The notes under the pieces were generated by a model that did no database searches, was not told the origin of the DNA, and was given only the letters and a program-made list of their open reading frames with translations. DNA of 64,000 nucleotides from assembly GCF_039555335.1 (NCBI RefSeq), contig NC_092636.1, positions 53,499,706-53,563,705 on the forward strand, given 5' to 3'. The translations under genes and the position numbers were made by a program. Positions 1 through 12,250 of this stretch are shown here, piece after piece (the stretch's first letter is position 1; the number at the start of each line of letters is the position of its first letter). The DNA comes from Amphiura filiformis (taxonomy: Eukaryota; Echinodermata; Ophiuroidea; Amphilepidida; Amphiuridae).

Positions 1-659
1 CCTACAAAAGCTGTGTAAGCAACCATCACTATAAACAAGCAATCATGATGCGAAGAATGCATGATTCACTGGAATCATACTCATAGAGGATAGTTTTTAC
101 CATTTGCATTTTTTAACTACCTTGTGGGATGTAAAGTTTAATGATGTGCTGAGAACCAATGAGACTTTTTAAGTTTTTAGGGCGTGATTCCTTTGTGATA
201 ATTCACTGTTGGTTTTGAATCGAACAATGACAAAAATTCTATAGATTATAAATGGGTGGATAACAGCTCTTGAGCTTTAACTTAACATAAGTTACGAAAC
301 CAAAATATGATTCCCACATGATGAAAACCATGAAATATTGATTAAGTATTTGCCCACGTATATCAGTTCCCCTTTCATGTACTGTGCTCTTCTTTTTTTT
401 CAATACAAAACCGGACTAGGTTTGGATGAAACACGCATATTATTTTCTTTCAGGTTCTAAACAAAAAGTCAGGTATTGTGGAAATAATTTAGGAAATCTC
501 AATGTACAGATTTTGTATACTGCTGACATTTTAGAGAGTGGTTTGGAATTTCACCATCCTATTCTGAACTGCCTGATTGAACAAATATTATACTGATTAG
601 CCTAGATAACTCGCAAGGATACGAATTGATTTGTAGTACATACTATAAATTTCATGTAT
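1..659. other. Noncoding stretch, nothing recognised
   Basis: AT-rich sequence without a convincing reading frame, splice-bounded exon, RNA gene or repeat that I can identify on either strand. Confidence 0.5.
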
Positions 660-836
660 TGGGCTATTCATGTTGAAATCCATACACCCTCTATGAAAGA
701 CATGACCTTAATCTCTCACACAGGGAGTGCAAATAAAAATGGGGTTACCTGAATGGGTTGAAATCTATATTCCCTGTGTGGGAGATTAAGGTCCTATCTT
801 CCAGGGGGTATATGGGATTTCAACTGGAATAGCCCA
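660..836. mobile_element. Small inverted-repeat element (MITE-like)
   Basis: The two ends are inverted copies of each other. The left begins TGGGCTATTC, followed by a GTTGAAATCC block, and the right ends with the reverse complement (GGATTTCAAC then GAATAGCCCA). A second inner pair, ATGACCTTAATCTC and GAGATTAAGGTCCT, pairs across the centre, so most of the 177 bp can fold into a hairpin. No coding sequence is present. ATT lies directly outside or overlaps each end, but the target duplication is too short to assign a superfamily. Called a non-autonomous DNA transposon from structure only. Confidence 0.7.
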
Positions 837-3800
837 TTTAGAAAAACACAAAAAAGTAGCTCAGCATGGATTAGCTATTTAGCGCCATACATTAATTCCA
901 TGAAAATATGATTTAAATGGTTGAAATAGGAATCAATTTATTTTAATTTGAAACAGCAAAATACAGTTATTAAATTAATTAGTATAATAGAAAATATTGC
1001 AAATTAATCCTAAATACTGATATAAATTAAATTGGCTACACATTATTTGAACATTCAGACAGACTTGGCAAGTAAATGCTTAAAATCAAGATTGACCTGA
1101 AGTTACTTAGGTCACAGTATACATCATACATATACTACAAACACACATACACCTGTATCAATATATAACGAGAAGATTCAGGCAAAGTTGTTCACTGTAT
1201 TTATGCAGCTAAACCATATTCTACATTTGCTTCCCTCCCTATACTGACGTACATTCTATTTTATCAACTGCACGTATCAATCCAAATAACCGCTCATCAA
1301 ATTAACGAGCTAAGTATGAGACATCCTAATTAAACGGATGCCCCCATGAGACAAATACCCAAGTGTAAATTTAAACTGTGTAATGAAATATCACAATGCA
1401 AATAATAACAGACCTCGATATGCAGGAACTACACACAGCCATCTCATCTCAAAGTTGAAGTAGCATTGATTGCAATGTTTTAACGACATCTAAAAACAGT
1501 CCCAATTTACCAGGCACCGTATGAAAATTTTTATTCAAAATGTACGACAGTACCGGTATTTCAAACATCTGTGCTAATTGAATTTGAAGTAGAATTGTTT
1601 TTGGACGTGAAATAGGTTAATTATCATGTTTACTGTACATACATATGGTGAACAACCTACCTCAATTACCTACCTTCAGTATTGACTTAACAAGATTATG
1701 GCTGAGGGGAAATGTTGCTTATTACATGTAACTCTTACCAGTTAGCACATGTATGTTCAGATTGGCATTTTTAGATTCCAATTTTCCCCCTAAAATAAAA
1801 AATTTAGCTCACTGGAATTCACTTAAAAATAGTTAATTTCTTTAATTTGATATTTAAGATAATCCAGACATTATCCTCGAAAGAGAATGCCACTTTGAAA
1901 TTGATTGATTATTCAAAATTGTGCTTTCATGCTTTTGTACACAAGCAAGCACAAATCATATAGTTTAGGAAAGGTATATTATGTATCTTTCCATCATATT
2001 CTTGTTGAGGTCAATGAAAGTTCAGTTCGCACAAACATAGTACTTAATACTACCCTTGGGAGACTCCTGAAGACTTCCGGAATTTTCAACTCATTCTTTT
2101 CTATTATCTTCTTTAACCATAATCTGGCAAGTGCACAGATGATCCAACATTGACAGACCTAGTCTGGATCTATCAATAAGGGATCATCCCTGCAACTGCC
2201 AAAGAAGTTAAATAAGACCGAATGTGAGATATACATGGCAAAGCAGTTGAAATTAGTGCTGGTATCCATATTCTTTAAACAGGTGTTAGCAACACATGGT
2301 TACATGCACATATTGGTCTCCTGCCAGGCTTCATGTACTCCAAATTGACTAATACCAGCATAGGTGTCTAATTAATTAACAGGAGTCAATGTACATGTAT
2401 GTACTATTTTGCATCCAATAACAGCCATTTTTGTTCCCACAACCGATGGACACTGTAATATTTTATGTATTATCAAAGGAACTGTGATCACTGAACAATG
2501 TCAATATATTATAATGGTGCAAGTGACACCAATGCCCGAATCATACTAAGCAATCGTAACGAGTGTAATTTTTTGCCATGTTACTTTTTTTCCGTCGCTT
2601 ATCAGAAAAGTGATTGCTGATATATATTGATCATAAGTTGCTAGCATGCCCTAGCGTCAAATTGCAACCAGTTGACTTATTGACACCTACATCGCTAGCA
2701 CAACTGAACGCTGGTAGCAATTTTATAATCACTACAAAAAATCACTACATGCATCTGATCAATAGCAATTTTTAATAGAATGCAGCATTTGCTTGTATAA
2801 AATGGGCATAAGCTAGTAACAAAACAGAAAACAGGCTATTCTGCAACCTTAGTCATCAGTACCAGTGTTTACCCAGCAAAACACCCAAATGTGCATGAAA
2901 CCGGTGAAAAACAATGTATAATAACACTTATAATAAGATGAATGATGTAACATAGAGATGAATACACAATAACATTTACAAAACATCATAATCAACAATG
3001 AATGAAGTGATTTATATGTAATGGCATGTTAGTCCAGTCCATAGAAGCGCCACCTATGAGCATTACTGAAAACCGCATACTATGCATATATGTCTGTTAA
3101 GCAGTTTGCTTTTTTATGTTTCTACATCCTAAGCAGCCATGTTCTACAGAGCAAATATTTTCCTCATGACTAAGTTTTATTTCTTTTTGTGTTCCTACAT
3201 GTATTTATTTTTCTGTTTTTCCCCCATTTTGATGAGACAGAATTTCTTCCTCAAACGATTAGATAAATTATGTCTTTATAATGGTCAAAACAAATATTAA
3301 TGTCATTTGTTTCCCTGAAGCCTTTTGGAAGCAAAATAAAATAAATCATGAACATAAAGGTAAGCTATGTTAAAAGGGGGGAAATTATTTCAGTTGAAAT
3401 ATGTGGGTATTGGTTAAAAGATGGGATTTGGTTAGTATACAGGTTAAAATAATACAATTTCTTAAATTCTTGTTTTATTTCTAGTTTTACTGAATGAATT
3501 TTGTAAAAAACATTTATCAAAGGTTTGTAATGCAACAAACAAATTTGAAAATACTGCCAGATTCTTAAATAAAAATATTTGAATAACAATTGTTGGTTAG
3601 TTAATCATGAGGTGCATAGGTACAAAGAATAAACAAACTGGCATTTATAAAATCTACTGTATTTGACAATTTCTATAGAAGCAAAAAGACTTTAACCTAA
3701 AAAACATTGCTGTTTCAAATAAAATGATCTAAAGCATAACTAAGGGTGCAACTAAAATAGCAGAAGGTATTAGTAAAATAAATAATACTGAATAAATTAA

Positions 3801-3900
3801 AAAGAAACTAAATTAATGTGATTTTCTGTGTTTTTGTGTGATTTGAAAAGATAAAAGTACTAAAAAAACACATCACAGCGATGACATTGTTTGAATTGAG
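837..3900. other. Noncoding stretch, possible intron or downstream region
   Basis: About 3 kb of AT-rich sequence with no open frame that looks coding. Short open frames at 1905-2153 and 3365-3589 have random-looking composition. Because the minus-strand exon at 3908-4234 ends in a splice donor, this stretch must be at least partly its downstream intron. No further exon of that gene could be recognised here. Confidence 0.5.
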
Positions 3901-3907
3901 TGTCTAC

Positions 3908-4234
3908 CTGTCCCGCGAGCCAATCGGCTTCCTACAGCCAATCGGCTTCCCTACGTTCGGATTTGAATGTACGGGGTTGGAGACAATATTTGGCGACGCA
4001 GCTGGCGACTTTTGTGGACTGGACAGATCAATACCCGTGAACTGACCCCCTGGGCTCAGTGACCCGCCCATTGTGTCCGATAGGGACGGACCATCACGAA
4101 GCATGTTGCGCAGATCCTGCTCAAATGTGTCATCTAAATCATCTCGCCCGAGGGCACCGTTCTCATTGGATGGGCGGTAGCCTTCTGTTGTCATCTTTGA
4201 GTTGTCTCAAGTATGGCTTGGTGAAAATGTAATC
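3908..4234 (-). CDS. Start-codon exon of an unidentified gene (partial)
   Basis: Read on the minus strand, an AG acceptor (TTCACAG) opens the exon at 4234. About 40 nt of 5' UTR follow, then an ATG at 4192-4194 in the context AAAG-ATG-A, then 95 complete codons, ending at a donor (GACAG|GTAGAC) at 3908 in phase 2. The peptide starts MTTEGYRPSNENG. It has an acidic segment around residues 18-31 (DDLDDTFEQDLRNML), then a Ser/Pro/Gly/Asn-rich low-complexity tail with SPG and SPQKSP, which could be proline-directed phosphorylation sites, and a short KPIG repeat near the end. It has no signal peptide and no membrane segment. The GC content and codon use are clearly higher than the flanks, which supports real coding sequence. 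It resembles the disordered N-terminus of a regulatory or nucleic-acid-associated protein, but I do not recognise the family. Upstream noncoding exon(s) should lie to the right and further coding exons to the left, possibly outside the window. Confidence 0.75.
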
Positions 4235-4938
4235 CTGTGAATTTGAAAAGAAAAGAAAAGAAAACAGTATTGTTAAAATTGATCAAATCTAGGGACAAGC
4301 TACAAAAAAAATTATGTTTGGATTATAAAACTGATTATCTGGTCACAAATTACAATCTAAACTGCCCATAAATTCTTGTGATAGATGTTTTTCACACACT
4401 GGGTTTATTGATTGTGTCAAATCCACCTGTTTTAAGGGTCAATACTATATGGATGTCAGACTTTTAACCAGTCAATATTCTGATCAAACACAACGAGACA
4501 AATTTATTAAAGCCAATTTTTTCACAAATACTTGTGACAAGTCTACGCATGCAATTGGGAGCAATGCATTGCTCTGCAATCTTTCAGCATAGTTTGGGTC
4601 TTCTCTGGAGAGGTCCCTGAAGTGCACCATACTGTTATTTAATCATCACGATGTACATGTACATACACCATTCAGTTCATCTTGCAATATTTTTTTTTTG
4701 TAACAAGCATGACACATTTCCACATGAATTGAGTTATTTTCCAAGCAGAACATTTCTTTAAATCAAAATACACCTTACACATTATGTATTTCAAAGTCTA
4801 AATAATTTCACACTCTGAAATGTTTGACACTCTTTAGATGACAGCGATTCATGATAATCAAATTAGTATAAAATTTCTTTTAAGTGTTCAGGGCAATGTA
4901 GCAAACAGTAAACTACTAAGCTTGACAACCTTGAAATC
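4235..4938. other. Intron of the minus-strand gene, nothing recognised
   Basis: Follows the splice acceptor of the exon at 3908-4234, so it should be upstream intron of that gene. It contains an AAAAG-rich run near 4250 and no other recognisable feature before the minisatellite. Confidence 0.45.
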
Positions 4939-6840
4939 ACTGCACAGTGTTATCAAAAAAGATAGCTGCCAATGAGTACATGTATGTGATACCTATGATA
5001 GCATACAAATGTACATGTATCATTTTAACATTATTGTGCTATCTACTAAAGATAGCATACCATGTACGCTTGTGTGGTGCTATCTTCCAGCATATCATTA
5101 GTATGATGCTATCTACTGAAGATAGCATACCATTAGCTACATGATTGTGTGGTGCTATCTACTGAAGATAGCATATTAATTATTAGCTACATGACCAAGT
5201 TGTGCTATCTACTGAAGATAGCATACAATAGGTGGCATAATTGTGTGATGCTATCTACCGAAGATTGCACACCATTAGCTACATGATTGTGTGGTGCTAT
5301 CTACTGAAGATAGCATATCATTAGCTACATGACCAAGTTGTGCTATCTATTGAAGATAGCATATCATTAGCTACATGACCAAGTTGTGCTATCTACTGAA
5401 GATAGCATATCATTAGCTACATGACCGTGTTGTGCTATCAAATGAAGATAGCACACCAGTACAATTAGCTAGACGACCGTGTTGTGCCATCTACTAAAGA
5501 TATCATACTATTAGCTACATGACTGTTGGTGCTATCTACTGTAGACAGCATACTATTAGCTACATGACCATGTTGTGCTATCTACTGAAGATAGCACACC
5601 ATTAGCTACATGATTGTGTGGTGCTATCTACTGAACAGAGGAGAGTATACCATTAGCTACACGATTGTGTGGTATGATCTACTGAAGATAGCATACCAGT
5701 AGCTACATGATTGTGTGGTGCTATCTACTGCACAGTGTTATCAAAAAAGATAGCTGCCAATGAGTACATGTATGTGATACCTATGATAGCATACAAATGT
5801 ACATGTATCATTTTTAACATTATTGTGCTATCTACTAAAGATAGCATACCATGTACGCTTGTGTGGTGCTATCTTCCAGCATATCATTAGTATGATGCTA
5901 TCTACTGAAGATAGCATACCATTAGCTACATGATTGTGTGGTGCTATCTACTGAAGATAGCATATTAATTATTAGCTACATGACCAAGTTGTGCTATCTA
6001 CTGAAGATAGCATACAATAGGTGGCATAATTGTGTGATGCTATCTACCGAAGATTGCACACCATTAGCTACATGATTGTGTGGTGCTATCTACTGAAGAT
6101 AGCATATCATTAGCTACATGACCAAGTTGTGCTATCTATTGAAGATAGCATATCATTAGCTACATGACCAAGTTGTGCTATCTACTGAAGATAGCATATC
6201 ATTAGCTACATGACCGTGTTGTGCTATCAAATGAAGATAGCACACCAGTACAATTAGCTAGACGACCGTGTTGTGCCATCTACTAAAGATATCAAACTAT
6301 TAGCTACATGACTGTTGGTGCTATCTACTGCAGACAGCATACTATTAGCTACATGACCATGTTGTGCTATCTACTGAAGATAGCACAACATTAGCTACAT
6401 GATTGTGTGGTGCTATCTACTGAACAGAGGAGAGTATACCATTAGCTACACGATTGTGTGGTATGATCTACTGAAGATAGCATACCAGTAGCTACATGAT
6501 TGTGTGGTGCTATCTACTGAAGATAGCATACCATTTTCTACTTGATTGTGTCATGTTATCTACTGAAGATAGCAAACAATTGGTTACTGGATTGTGTGGT
6601 GATGTCTACTGAAGAGTGCATACCATTAGCAATCATGTAGTTAATTAATGGTACTCCTGGTATGCTATCTTCAGTAGATCGCATCAAATTAATGGCATGC
6701 TATCTTCAGTAGATAGCATACAATCTACTGAAGATAGCATACCATTATCTACATGATTGTGTGGTGCTATCTACCGAAGATAGCATACAATTGGTTACAT
6801 GATTGTGTTGTGCTCTTTACTGAATATAGCATACAATAGG
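4939..6840. repeat. Minisatellite of ~46-bp units with palindromic core
   Basis: About forty tandem units, mostly 46-51 bp. Each contains GTGCTATCTACTGAAGATAG followed by CATACCATTAGCTACATGAT-type sequence and a TTGTGTG or CCAAGTT linker. The core GCTATCTACTGAAGATAGC is an imperfect palindrome (arms GCTATCT and AGATAGC around ACTGA), so each unit can form a small hairpin. Unit variants include a TACCGAAGATTGC form and a CAAATGAAGATAGC form. Near 6660-6740 the orientation flips: two units read in reverse (GCTATCTTCAGTAGAT), creating a local head-to-head palindrome. The array lies inside or beside the intron of the minus-strand gene. Open frames across it are by-products of the repeat. Confidence 0.93.
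5727..6515. repeat. Second copy of a 788-bp duplicated minisatellite block
   Basis: The block 4939-5726, including its unique-looking head (ACTGCACAGTGTTATC...), is repeated immediately afterwards at 5727-6515. By eye the two copies differ at four places: a one-base insertion in a T run near 5812, and substitutions near 6296, 6331 and 6389. All internal unit variants occur in the same order, so this is one recent tandem duplication of a multi-unit block rather than parallel evolution of units. Confidence 0.93.
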
Positions 6841-8290
6841 TAAAAATGCTAACCATAATTACACAACTTCTCCATAATCATCACAATGATGAACATCTAT
6901 CGACTATCTACATAATGTAATGACTGAACATTATTACAATATGAGAGCATTTTCTAATTACACTAGAACACTCCTTTTATGTCATCTATGGATGCATTAA
7001 TACGATGGACACATAGTGTCATTTAAACAGCATTGCCAGCTTAGCTGTGTGGAAGTCAATTGCAGCCCTTTTTACACAATTTGAGCTCATTTGCTATTTC
7101 GTAGCACACAAACTGCCAGGCTCACCAGAACTTTTCAATGCTACTGATTAACAATCCTCTGTGATTACAATATATATATTATAGACTTAAAAAATTAATT
7201 AGTTTGATTCCATGCATTTTGTTTTTGGGAGCAATTTTACTGCATTTCACTTTTTAATTTGAAGTGAAATTTTTTTATCACTATCTGGATCAATAAAAGG
7301 TGATGTTTACAATATAAAAATAAATTGCTTGTATGGCTATATAATGGTTTGTCTCAATGCCTGGAATTTAATGTAGTTTGCATTTTCCATTTTTGCTTTG
7401 TTTTGTAAAATAAGATGTTTTATTACAAATATTCATCCCGTGTGAATGTTATATGTAGAAACTGATACTTTATCAGCATTTGAAGTGTTTTTTTGTTATC
7501 AACACATCTATTGTACTTGTCAGCAGTACATGTATAGTTGGGTGAAAGTTGTAGAAAATATGATCCCTTTCATGTCTTTCATAAAATGGAAATAAAACCT
7601 ACAGGTAGAAAAATGAATGTGGCATACTCTCAGCAACGCACACATAAGCTTTGAGACTAACCTCTTTTTTCACTTAGCCCAAAATTGATTTTTTTTTTTT
7701 AATGTAGAGTAAAATATACTGTATATTGACTTATACATATTTATTGGGAGCTCAGAAATGATTCTAACTTGAAATCAGGAATCATACAAATGTTTGCACC
7801 CTGTGGAGTTTGCAATCAATTTTGAACTGAATTCAGAAATCGGGTATGCATCGAGGTGAGGACTTGGAAGGGGTTTACAATTATAATACCTTTTGTCTTT
7901 AAAGGGGGTAACCCTATTGGTTTTGGATATGGATTGTCTTTAAAATTACATAATAATATCAAATATCGTCCCCTTTAAAATAAAAAAAAAAAAAACGAGA
8001 GCATTTTCGGCGTAAATGTGAATAAATAGCCAACTTTGCAATCCAATACCTTGGTATACGTGAATTGCATTCTGGGTAGGCAAGCAACAACAACCATTTC
8101 CGTTCAGTATGGATTTAATTTAATGCTGACATGCTGTACAATCAATGCCCGGCCCGTATTGAACGAAAAATATTTGTTTTTTTCGTACCGTTTCAGAAAA
8201 AAAGGAAACAAAATATATTTCCCTTGTAATATGTACATTTCAAATGAATATAAAAAAGTTTGGGTTAAAAATGGAGAGGAAAAAAAAACA
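6841..8290. other. Noncoding stretch, nothing recognised
   Basis: AT-rich sequence with homopolymer runs. A weak inverted pair, TTTAAAGGGGG near 7900 and CCCCTTTAAA near 7970, suggests an old transposon end, but boundaries cannot be set. The frame at 8036-8308 has no recognisable domain. Confidence 0.4.
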
Positions 8291-8292
8291 TT

Positions 8293-8371
8293 CCGACACG
8301 GATTTTGAACCGATTACCTCTCGGTAGAAACATGAAGCGCTTAGGCTAACCGACTGAGCTAATCGGCCCGC
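8293..8371 (-). tRNA. tRNA-like sequence (tRNA pseudogene or SINE head)
   Basis: On the minus strand the sequence reads GGGCCGATTAGCTCAGTCGG, with an A-box-like TTAGCTCAGTCGGTTA. It continues through a possible anticodon arm to a B-box-like GGTTCAAAATCC. Spacing between the two internal promoter boxes is tRNA-like. The acceptor stem pairs poorly and the B box departs from GGTTCGANTCC, so a functional tRNA is unlikely. A tRNA pseudogene or the tRNA-derived head of a SINE fits better. No A-rich tail was seen in the expected direction. Confidence 0.5.
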
Positions 8372-8420
8372 TGCCCCCATCGTGGAAATTTTATAATTAA
8401 ATACGGCACACCGTCTAGAC

Positions 8421-9366
8421 TAGGCACCGGAGTTTCGCGCGATCGCGCAAAAAGCGCAAAAAATCACGATTTTGGGGGTCCATCGCGATTTTGGGGGTCC
8501 ATCGTGAATTTTGAGAATTTTGCCAAACACACTACTTTTCAATGTAAATTCACCAATAATAACCTTTTTACAACATAACAGGCTTCCCGTTAGTGTGCGT
8601 CATTGCGTCCAGATAATAAAAGCCCCAAAATTTTGACCCACCTGCTGAGAATTGAAGTAAATTCTGCAATATTTGTAAATGCAACGTCAGGAAATCGTGC
8701 ACTTTTTGCATGCTTTCCGAACGATCGCAGGCCTGATGGTGGGGAAGTCCCGATTGATTTGTTTACAACCAAGCACGTGCAGTTAATGTTTATTTAATTA
8801 TTTATCACAATCTGACAATATTCAATTTTTAATATTTTAAGTTTATTTTCTCATAAATAATCTGGGTTTCCTTTATTAGTATTATTGTTACGATGAATAA
8901 AAGCAATTTTAAAGACAAAATCCAAATGATAACCACTTTTTCGTATTATTTGTGGTAGCGCGTGTTTTAGTTTTTGTAGCATCAACATCACGTTAATTTA
9001 AAAAAAGAAATGCGGAACCTGGAAGTGAAAGTACGAACGAAAATTGCTCAAGATTGACAGACTTTGCTCATGTTTTTGCACCTGTTTTTGACCACGTTTC
9101 GGACCAAAACTGACACAGAAATGAGAAAAATTATCATAGCAAATGGAGATGGAATATCACGGCGAAAATGCACTTTTATTTTTTTTTAACAATCAACATT
9201 TGATGAGGTGTAGACCGGAATGCGTGTGTATCGTCATAATCGTGAATTTAAATACTGGAAAACGATTTTCGGCGCTTTTTGACTTGAATTATCGCGCATT
9301 TTCGCGCTTTATAAAAAACCGGCCGCGCATTTTGCCGTTTTAAATCGCGCGAAACTCCGGTGCCTA
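8421..9366. mobile_element. Non-autonomous hAT-like element with 8-bp TSD
   Basis: The terminal inverted repeat begins TAGGCACCGGAGTTTCGCGC and occurs in reverse complement at the right end. It is flanked on both sides by the 8-bp direct repeat GTCTAGAC (8413-8420 and 9367-9374). An 8-bp duplication of the form nTnnnnAn, especially nTCTAGAn, is a known hAT preference, and the 5' end fits the loose hAT start YARNG except at its last base. The 946-bp interior has no transposase. A block at about 8608-9165 is related to the inverted block at 14475-15012, showing that the core is dispersed in this genome. Confidence 0.85.
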
Positions 9367-9374
9367 GTCTAGAC

Positions 9375-10739
9375 GCGTCTCCTCAGCAGTTAGTGTGGTT
9401 CGCTTTTTTCACAGAATGTGTATGACGCGAAACCAAAGTAGCTGTTGAGGCGACTGATATTACGAGCTATTTCGTTCATGATTCCCGGCCCAGAATTCAA
9501 AGTATTTACCATTGTTTACAAACTGGTATACCTGTAAAAGCCGCTGTGTTTCATGATTTCTCCGGAAATACATTGACTTGGAGCGTCAAATTTCAGGATA
9601 GTAATGAGAAAAATAGTATCTATTATGTGATACTAAAACCTCATCAACAATGAAAAAAATCGGGGGGATGATGCTGTGGATCGGGTTACGGACCTTTAAA
9701 GGAGTGTGATCTAATTTTTTCCCAATACTATTACTATTTCTATGGTTTCATTTCAAGACTCCATCCCACTGCCACCTGTAGAGCATTATGGCGATTAATG
9801 TTTTGAAGTCATCAACTGTTGATTGAAGCAACTTTACAATAAGGGGAACACTGTAATTGGTTCAGCATAAATTGGCTAGACATATGCGGACTTTTAGAAC
9901 CCAGACAACAGATTTCTGGCCTATTTATTAACTCCTTTTAAGAAAACCTTGCATGAATATAGGCTAGGTCTGTCTGCTTCAACTAATTCACCCAGATCAA
10001 ATGCATCGATCATTCAATGTCCAGTGGCTGGGCTGGCTGTGAGACACGTTAAAAGCAATTACTGCATTGTGGGAGTCTACTGTGAGAATTATGCAGGTAC
10101 CTGAGTCAAGTGACGTCTATTTATGGTGTGTATAATAATGGTATGGTGAACAGATGAAATACAACTAGTAGAAATCAGAATTTTAGCTCAATTTCTTTGA
10201 TCGTGACACCCTTGTATAGCGAAGGTGAGCTCACAAGTGGCTGCTAAGTGTCCAGTGAGTGAGCCAGTGTGTCTGCACATAATGTGACCCATTCTGACAA
10301 AACCAGGAACACAATAGGTGACATATTTGGTTTCCTGCCTTACACAGGATTGAATAGGGATTATCATAGTTCAACTGCTATTTATTGATTTTAATAAAGC
10401 TCTTTTTAATAATATGGGAATGTCATCTTTAAAGGCCTATATAACTCAAAAACACGTCTGGCGACTTGTTCCGGGTTTTGTTGGAGCTGGTCACATATTG
10501 AAAAAAAAATATTGTAAAAAATTCTGACAAATGGTTTCATCCAGAATGTAACAAAATGCTGACACTATGTAAAACTTATTTTTTTCTGAGATTTTGTGCA
10601 AACAATGATATCAATGTAATTAAAACACACTACATGCACAAAGTATGGACACCTTGCACTGCGAGAATTACCACACTCATGACTCTCTTTTTTCATTCTG
10701 AGACCTCCCCTTATCAAGCTTTTTGTTCACGAAGTGAAC
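9375..10739. other. Noncoding stretch with a possible MITE fragment
   Basis: Mostly unrecognised sequence. Around 9660-9712 a GGGGGGATG..GCTGTGGATC run followed by CCTTTAAAGGAG resembles the centre and end sequences of the foldback MITE at 31795-33937, so a degraded relative may sit here. Confidence 0.4.
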
Positions 10740-10741
10740 TA

Positions 10742-11751
10742 CAGGGTGTCAAAAAAAAAGAGGCCCCTCATTGCGCCCTCTTTTTCTCTTACTTATGAAA
10801 AGTTTATTAAATATATTTTGGTATGTAAAGAAACCTTTAATCGTTGGCTTTAATAAACCAAAACAATTATTTCAATCGGCTCACAACCTTTGAAGATACG
10901 CCCTTTTGAATAAAAGTACCCGTTTTTCACTCTGTCCACGGATAGCAAACAGAGTGGTTGGGATGGCTCATGCTGTGGAGTGGCCTGCACGATCACCAGA
11001 CCTCACACCACTTGATTTTTTTCCTTTGTGGCAAAATCCAAGAGCTTCGCAAACGTATTACTGAATGCATTCACAAGTATCCGGCGCACAAGTATGGTAC
11101 GTAACGCAATTGATGTAATGGGGACCAGGGCTGAAACCTGTATTCGCCAAGGAGGCAACCAGGTAGAGGGCAAAGCAGCACAGTAAACTCACTTCAGAAG
11201 AACCAAAGACAAACCAAACAGCCTTTTAGGGCTACATTTTATCCTAAAAAGAGAAATGACTTATGTTGTAAATAAAGAAAGCAAGAAACTACAAAGTAAG
11301 AAAGTAAGAAACATAATAAAACAAAAAGGCATAAATAATCAAGAAAAAATAAGTAATTGCAAGTAAAGCAAAAGAATTCTTATTCGGCATCCAATTTACC
11401 CACAAATTAATGACACTATTAACAAAATCTATTGCTCATAAAGCCCATTCCATAAATAAAGTTATTTTATAAAGTTATCATTGAGGAATGTTTGATATTC
11501 ATGCATGGTATGTGTACTCCTATTCAATCTTTGAAGTGGTGAAACCTTCTCCTTGGACAGAGTGAAAAACGGGTACATTTCTTTAAAAGAGCATATCTTC
11601 AAAAGTTGTGAGCCGATGGATATAATTGTTTTAGTTTATTAAAGCTAACGACTCAAGAGTTCTTTTAAAACCAAAATATATTTGATCAACTTTTCAGAAA
11701 TAGGAGAAAAAGAGGGCGCAATGAGGGGCCTCTTATTTTTGGGACACCCTG
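10742..11751. mobile_element. Degenerate Tc1/mariner-like element with ~200-bp TIRs
   Basis: The left end starts CAGGGTGTC and the right end finishes GACACCCTG, each directly flanked by TA, the target duplicated by Tc1/mariner elements. The inverted similarity extends about 200 bp inward on both sides, including a GAGGCCCCTCATTGCGCCCT block, a GGCTCACAACTTT block, and GGGTAC..TTTTTCACTCTGTCCA at the inner edge. Between the arms lies a transposase relic. Confidence 0.85.
10960..11185 (+). pseudogene. Mariner-type transposase C-terminal relic
   Basis: Plus-strand translation gives WPARSPDLTPLDFF, the conserved block containing the third catalytic residue of many mariner-type DDE/D transposases, where the usual continuation is LWG. 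Here an extra T in a T run near 11018 shifts the frame. After correcting for it the residues read L-C-G then KIQELRKRI, a normal downstream helix with Trp replaced by Cys. Further on, CIRQGGNQVEGKAAQ resembles the usual C-terminal CI..NGGH segment. The rest of the transposase is missing, so this is a dead internal-deletion derivative. Confidence 0.75.
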
Positions 11752-11753
11752 TA

Positions 11754-12002
11754 CAAAGTACAATGCCATTTGAACACACATCTCATGCACAGTTTGTCCC
11801 TTACATACCCTGTGTCTTGAATAGCTATTGTAGCCAACGAACCCTGTGGTTAAGAGGCTAGGAAATAAATAATCCCTAATATCTCATACCTTCCTTTGTA
11901 TGCTGTTTTCTAATCCTGTCCCACATGACAAGGACTATTTAGCCCATTTAATCTTGCAATGAGACTTACAATGTAGGAAATTTTTAGCCTTTTTTCTAAT
12001 CA
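11754..12002. other. Unrecognised noncoding sequence
   Basis: A short AT-rich interval between the mariner-like element and the next repeat. Nothing recognisable. Confidence 0.4.
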
Positions 12003-12250
12003 TAGAGGGTCATGGAGTTTCTTCGAAACCTGAAGAATCTTGTTTAGTAGATTGTCTCCACTTTCTATAGCGTTTCATGGGCTATTGAAAGCTTTATATG
12101 GAGTTTCTCCAAAACCTGAAGTAGATTGTCTCTACTTTCTGCTGTGTTTTATAGAGGGTTATGGAGTTTCTTTGAAACACGAAGAATCTTGTCAGCAGAT
12201 TGTTTTCTACTGCATTTTACAGATGGTCTTGGAGTCTCCACTTTCTAATG
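12003..12250. repeat. Three irregular direct repeats (TGGAGTTTCT... unit)
   Basis: The block beginning ATGGAGTTTCTTCGAAAC and continuing CTGAAGAATCTTG recurs at about 12011, 12099 and 12161, with spacings near 88 and 62 bp, each followed by an AGATTGT..CTACT segment. Similarity is imperfect and the function is unknown. The open frame at 12040-12261 is a by-product of the repeats. Confidence 0.7.

Noticed and set aside
4939..6840. Regular short repeats suggesting a CRISPR array
   Set aside because: Units vary, spacers are not unique but repeat along with the units, no cas genes occur, and the surroundings are eukaryotic. It is a minisatellite.
8293..8371. Functional tRNA gene on the minus strand
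   Set aside because: The acceptor stem does not pair well and the B box is off consensus; kept only as tRNA-like.
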